In this document: piece after piece, positions 6,620 through 7,703 of the stretch | Position numbering within the stretch: position 1 is the first letter of the stretch | Layout: every line of letters starts with the position of its first letter | Assembly: GCA_003564055.1 (NCBI GenBank) | Contig: PWSG01000028.1 | Span: 1-7,703 of the forward strand | Length of the DNA: 7,703 bases | DNA from: Syntrophomonadaceae bacterium | GTDB lineage: Bacteria; Bacillota; Dethiobacteria; DTU022 | Reading direction: 5' to 3' | The notes under the pieces: generated by a model | Database searches by the model: none | What the model saw: the letters and a program-made list of their open reading frames with translations, nothing else | What the model was told of the DNA's origin: nothing | Translations under genes and position numbers: made by a program

Positions 6620-6649
6620 ATTATACGCAGAATAATATTATGCTATAAT
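6620..6649. promoter_or_regulatory. Candidate NikR operator overlapping the nikR promoter
   Basis: The stretch is an imperfect palindrome: ATTATAcGCA (6620-6629) mirrors TGCTATAAT (6641-6649) with one extra C in the left arm, and the inner bases AATA/ATATT continue the symmetry. NikR binds long-spaced inverted repeats of about 28 bp in E. coli, so size and placement over the -10 fit autoregulation. The bases do not resemble the E. coli GTATGA half-site, so the link to NikR is inference. Confidence 0.35.
6641..6649 (+). promoter_or_regulatory. Extended -10 promoter of nikR
   Basis: TGC-TATAAT is a perfect -10 hexamer with the upstream TG of an extended -10 element. The -35 region at the usual distance (TTATAC, 6621-6626) is poor, which extended -10 promoters tolerate. 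The predicted start is near 6656, leaving a leader of about 22 nt before the ATG. Confidence 0.55.
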
Positions 6650-6664
6650 CGTTTTATGACGCTC

Positions 6665-6672
6665 GGAGGTGA
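6665..6672 (+). promoter_or_regulatory. Ribosome binding site deciding the nikR start
   Basis: GGAGGTGA is an 8-base match to the anti-Shine-Dalgarno, 5 nt before ATG at 6678. A GTG at 6669 lies inside this site, so it is not the start even though it is in frame. Confidence 0.8.
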
Positions 6673-6677
6673 ACATT

Positions 6678-7097
6678 ATGGCAGAATTAATTCGCTTTGG
6701 CATTTCAATGGAAAAAGAATTGCTGCTCAGGTTGGACGACGAGATCGTCAAGCGCGGTTATCCCAACCGTTCGGAAGCAATCAGAGATTTAATTCGCAAT
6801 CAACTTGTTGAACTAGACTGGTCCCAGGATGACGAGGAAGTAGCGGGGACAATTACCATTATTTACAATCACCATGTAAGGGGATTAAGTGATATGCTGC
6901 TCGAACTTCAGCATGAGCATCACGAGATGATTGTATCTGTGATGCATGTGCACCTGGAACATGATCACTGCCTGGAGGTAATGGTAATAAAAGGCAAAGC
7001 ATCTGAAGCAAAAGAACTTTCAGGAAGGCTGATCGGGGTAAAAGGAGTAAAGCACGGAAAGCTGACAATTACATCTACGGGGAAAAGATTAAATTAA
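6678..7097 (+). CDS. nikR: Nickel-responsive transcriptional regulator NikR
   Basis: A 139-residue ribbon-helix-helix repressor with a C-terminal ACT-like nickel-sensing domain; the active form is a tetramer that binds DNA when loaded with Ni(II). The N-terminal RHH (about 4-45) has LIRFGISMEKELLLRLDDEI followed by GYPNRSEAIRDLIR (27-40), close to the E. coli GYNNRSEAIRD helix. The nickel site is complete: H90-V-H92 and C98 (HVHLEHDHC), with the cross-subunit His expected at H79 in LQHEHHEM. The C-terminus has GVKGVKHGKLT (120-130), like GVRHGHL in E. coli. The start is ATG 6678 because of the site just upstream. It is the only plus-strand gene and has no nickel transporter or hydrogenase gene beside it, so its targets must lie elsewhere, apart from possible autoregulation or control of the divergent transporter. 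Confidence 0.95.
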   Translation: MAELIRFGISMEKELLLRLDDEIVKRGYPNRSEAIRDLIRNQLVELDWSQDDEEVAGTITIIYNHHVRGLSDMLLELQHEHHEMIVSVMHVHLEHDHCLEVMVIKGKASEAKELSGRLIGVKGVKHGKLTITSTGKRLN

Positions 7098-7261
7098 AAG
7101 GCAGGTTGCAGGGAAAAGAAATCAATATCTATTTGCCACTGATACCGGCAAAACAACCGTCAGCAAAGAGTATTTCTCATAAGCGAGCGCTAAATTTATT
7201 GCCAGATCTAGCTTTGTCAGCCCTTTATTAAAGGCTTTAAACTCATATCCGGTTTTTCTCT
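7098..7261. other. Convergent intergenic gap without a clear terminator
   Basis: The gap separates the ends of nikR and prmC. It contains TTTGCC-N9-GGCAAA (7132-7152, 6-bp stem, no T-tract on either strand) and AGCCcTTT-att-AAAGGCT (7219-7236, 7-bp stem with a bulged C, followed by only TTTAAA on the plus strand). A T-rich stretch (7253-7259) comes 16 nt later. The second stem could be a weak bidirectional terminator. I see no gene here. Confidence 0.35.
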
Positions 7262-7703
7262 TTACTTAATCTTCCCTTCAAAAACGCGTGGATGGCCGGC
7301 AAGGTCATAGAACCAGTTTGTGGTAGCAAAAAGCTTTGATTTCAAGCATATTTCTTCAACAGCATTTTTCTGGTCGGATCCAATTTCAAAAAGCACAAGA
7401 GATGATTTGTGAACATAAGCGGGGAGCTCTCTCAAAATAGTCCTGTAACTTTCAAGCCCATCTTCACCTCCGAAGAGGGCTTGAAGAGGTTCATGGTCCT
7501 TGATGCACCGCGGCAGGTTATCAATACCTGATTTGCTTATATAGGGCGGGTTGGAAACTACCAGGTCAAAAACCGGTCGCGGCTTAATCTTTTGCAGGGC
7601 TGAAAAGTAACTGCCCTGCAAAAAGGTAATTTTGTTTTCAACCCGGTGCTCCAGTGCATTTAGTTTAGCCTGACCTAATGCTTCTTTTGATATATCAACC
7701 GCC
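7262..7703 (-). CDS. prmC: Peptide chain release factor N5-glutamine methyltransferase, partial (N-terminal part beyond window)
   Basis: The frame is open from the right edge to a TAA at 7264-7262, giving 146 C-terminal residues of an expected about 280. PrmC (HemK) methylates the Gln of the GGQ motif in release factors using S-adenosylmethionine, which aids peptide release. Visible: AVDISKEALGQAKLNA at the start of the fragment (the acidic residue expected to hold the SAM ribose) and the hallmark VVSNPPYIS with NPPY at 7552-7541. It continues through EPLQALFGGEDGLESYR and LVLFEIGSDQ to the C-terminal HPRVFEGKIK. The glycine-rich SAM motif lies outside the window. A TTG at 7621 is internal, not a start, since the family sequence continues upstream. 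prfA would be expected further right. Confidence 0.93.
   Translation of the reverse strand, partial: AVDISKEALGQAKLNALEHRVENKITFLQGSYFSALQKIKPRPVFDLVVSNPPYISKSGIDNLPRCIKDHEPLQALFGGEDGLESYRTILRELPAYVHKSSLVLFEIGSDQKNAVEEICLKSKLFATTNWFYDLAGHPRVFEGKIK

Noticed and set aside
6654..6660. TTATGAC as an E. coli-type NikR half-site
   Set aside because: It resembles GTATGAC, but no inverted partner is found at the spacing expected on either side.
6418..6668. Riboswitch or structured leader for the transporter or nikR
   Set aside because: Both predicted transcripts have short leaders (about 48 and 22 nt), and the hairpins lie outside them; no known aptamer pattern is seen.
7132..7182. Short plus-strand peptide FATDTGKTTVSKEYFS resembling a P-loop
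   Set aside because: Only about 28 codons are open, with no start or ribosome site and no flanking Walker-fold context. The resemblance is probably chance, though a decayed remnant cannot be excluded.
1..7703. CRISPR array, tRNA or rRNA gene, insertion sequence, defence or other novel multi-gene system
   Set aside because: No regularly spaced repeats, cloverleaf or rRNA-like stretches, transposase motifs or unexplained gene clusters are visible. Every long coding region belongs to a known family.

Overview
The window reads as chromosomal core DNA of an anaerobic-type Firmicute (Bacillota, clostridial or Peptococcaceae-like). On the minus strand it carries a gene string close to the Bacillus subtilis prmC / ywlC / ywlE / rpiB / glyA / upp block, with comEB added as in many clostridial relatives. 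Base composition is moderate by eye. Shine-Dalgarno sites are mostly strong and TTG start codons are unusually common. The assignment rests on gene order and protein motifs; no search was run.

Layout from right to left, in the direction of most transcription: the C-terminal part of prmC (release-factor glutamine methyltransferase) runs off the right edge. A 164-bp convergent gap follows, then the only plus-strand gene, nikR (nickel-responsive ribbon-helix-helix regulator). A 275-bp divergent promoter region (6403-6677) separates nikR from a Na/Pi cotransporter with a C-terminal PhoU domain. Behind it, in what looks like one transcription unit with gaps of 40, 19, -23, 18, 27 and 20 bp, come ywlC (Sua5-type threonylcarbamoyl-AMP synthase), ywlE (probable protein-arginine phosphatase), rpiB, glyA, upp and comEB (dCMP deaminase). 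After a 103-bp gap with a possible promoter comes the start of a charged, membrane-free coiled-coil gene. It is best read as the peripheral-stalk subunit H/G that opens a V/A-type ATP synthase operon, and it is cut by the left edge.

The minus-strand unit combines phosphate uptake, tRNA t6A modification, phosphoarginine removal, pentose-phosphate interconversion, serine/glycine one-carbon metabolism, uracil salvage and dCMP to dUMP conversion. The last three supply thymidylate and pyrimidine nucleotide synthesis. In many Firmicutes this block is followed by the F-type atp operon; here a V/A-type stalk subunit appears in that slot.

I see no mobile element, CRISPR array, tRNA, rRNA or defence system, and no clear new biological system. 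The parts worth a second look are the ATPase swap, the lone nikR with a candidate operator over its promoter, a cluster of inverted repeats in the divergent promoter region, and the repeated use of TTG starts.
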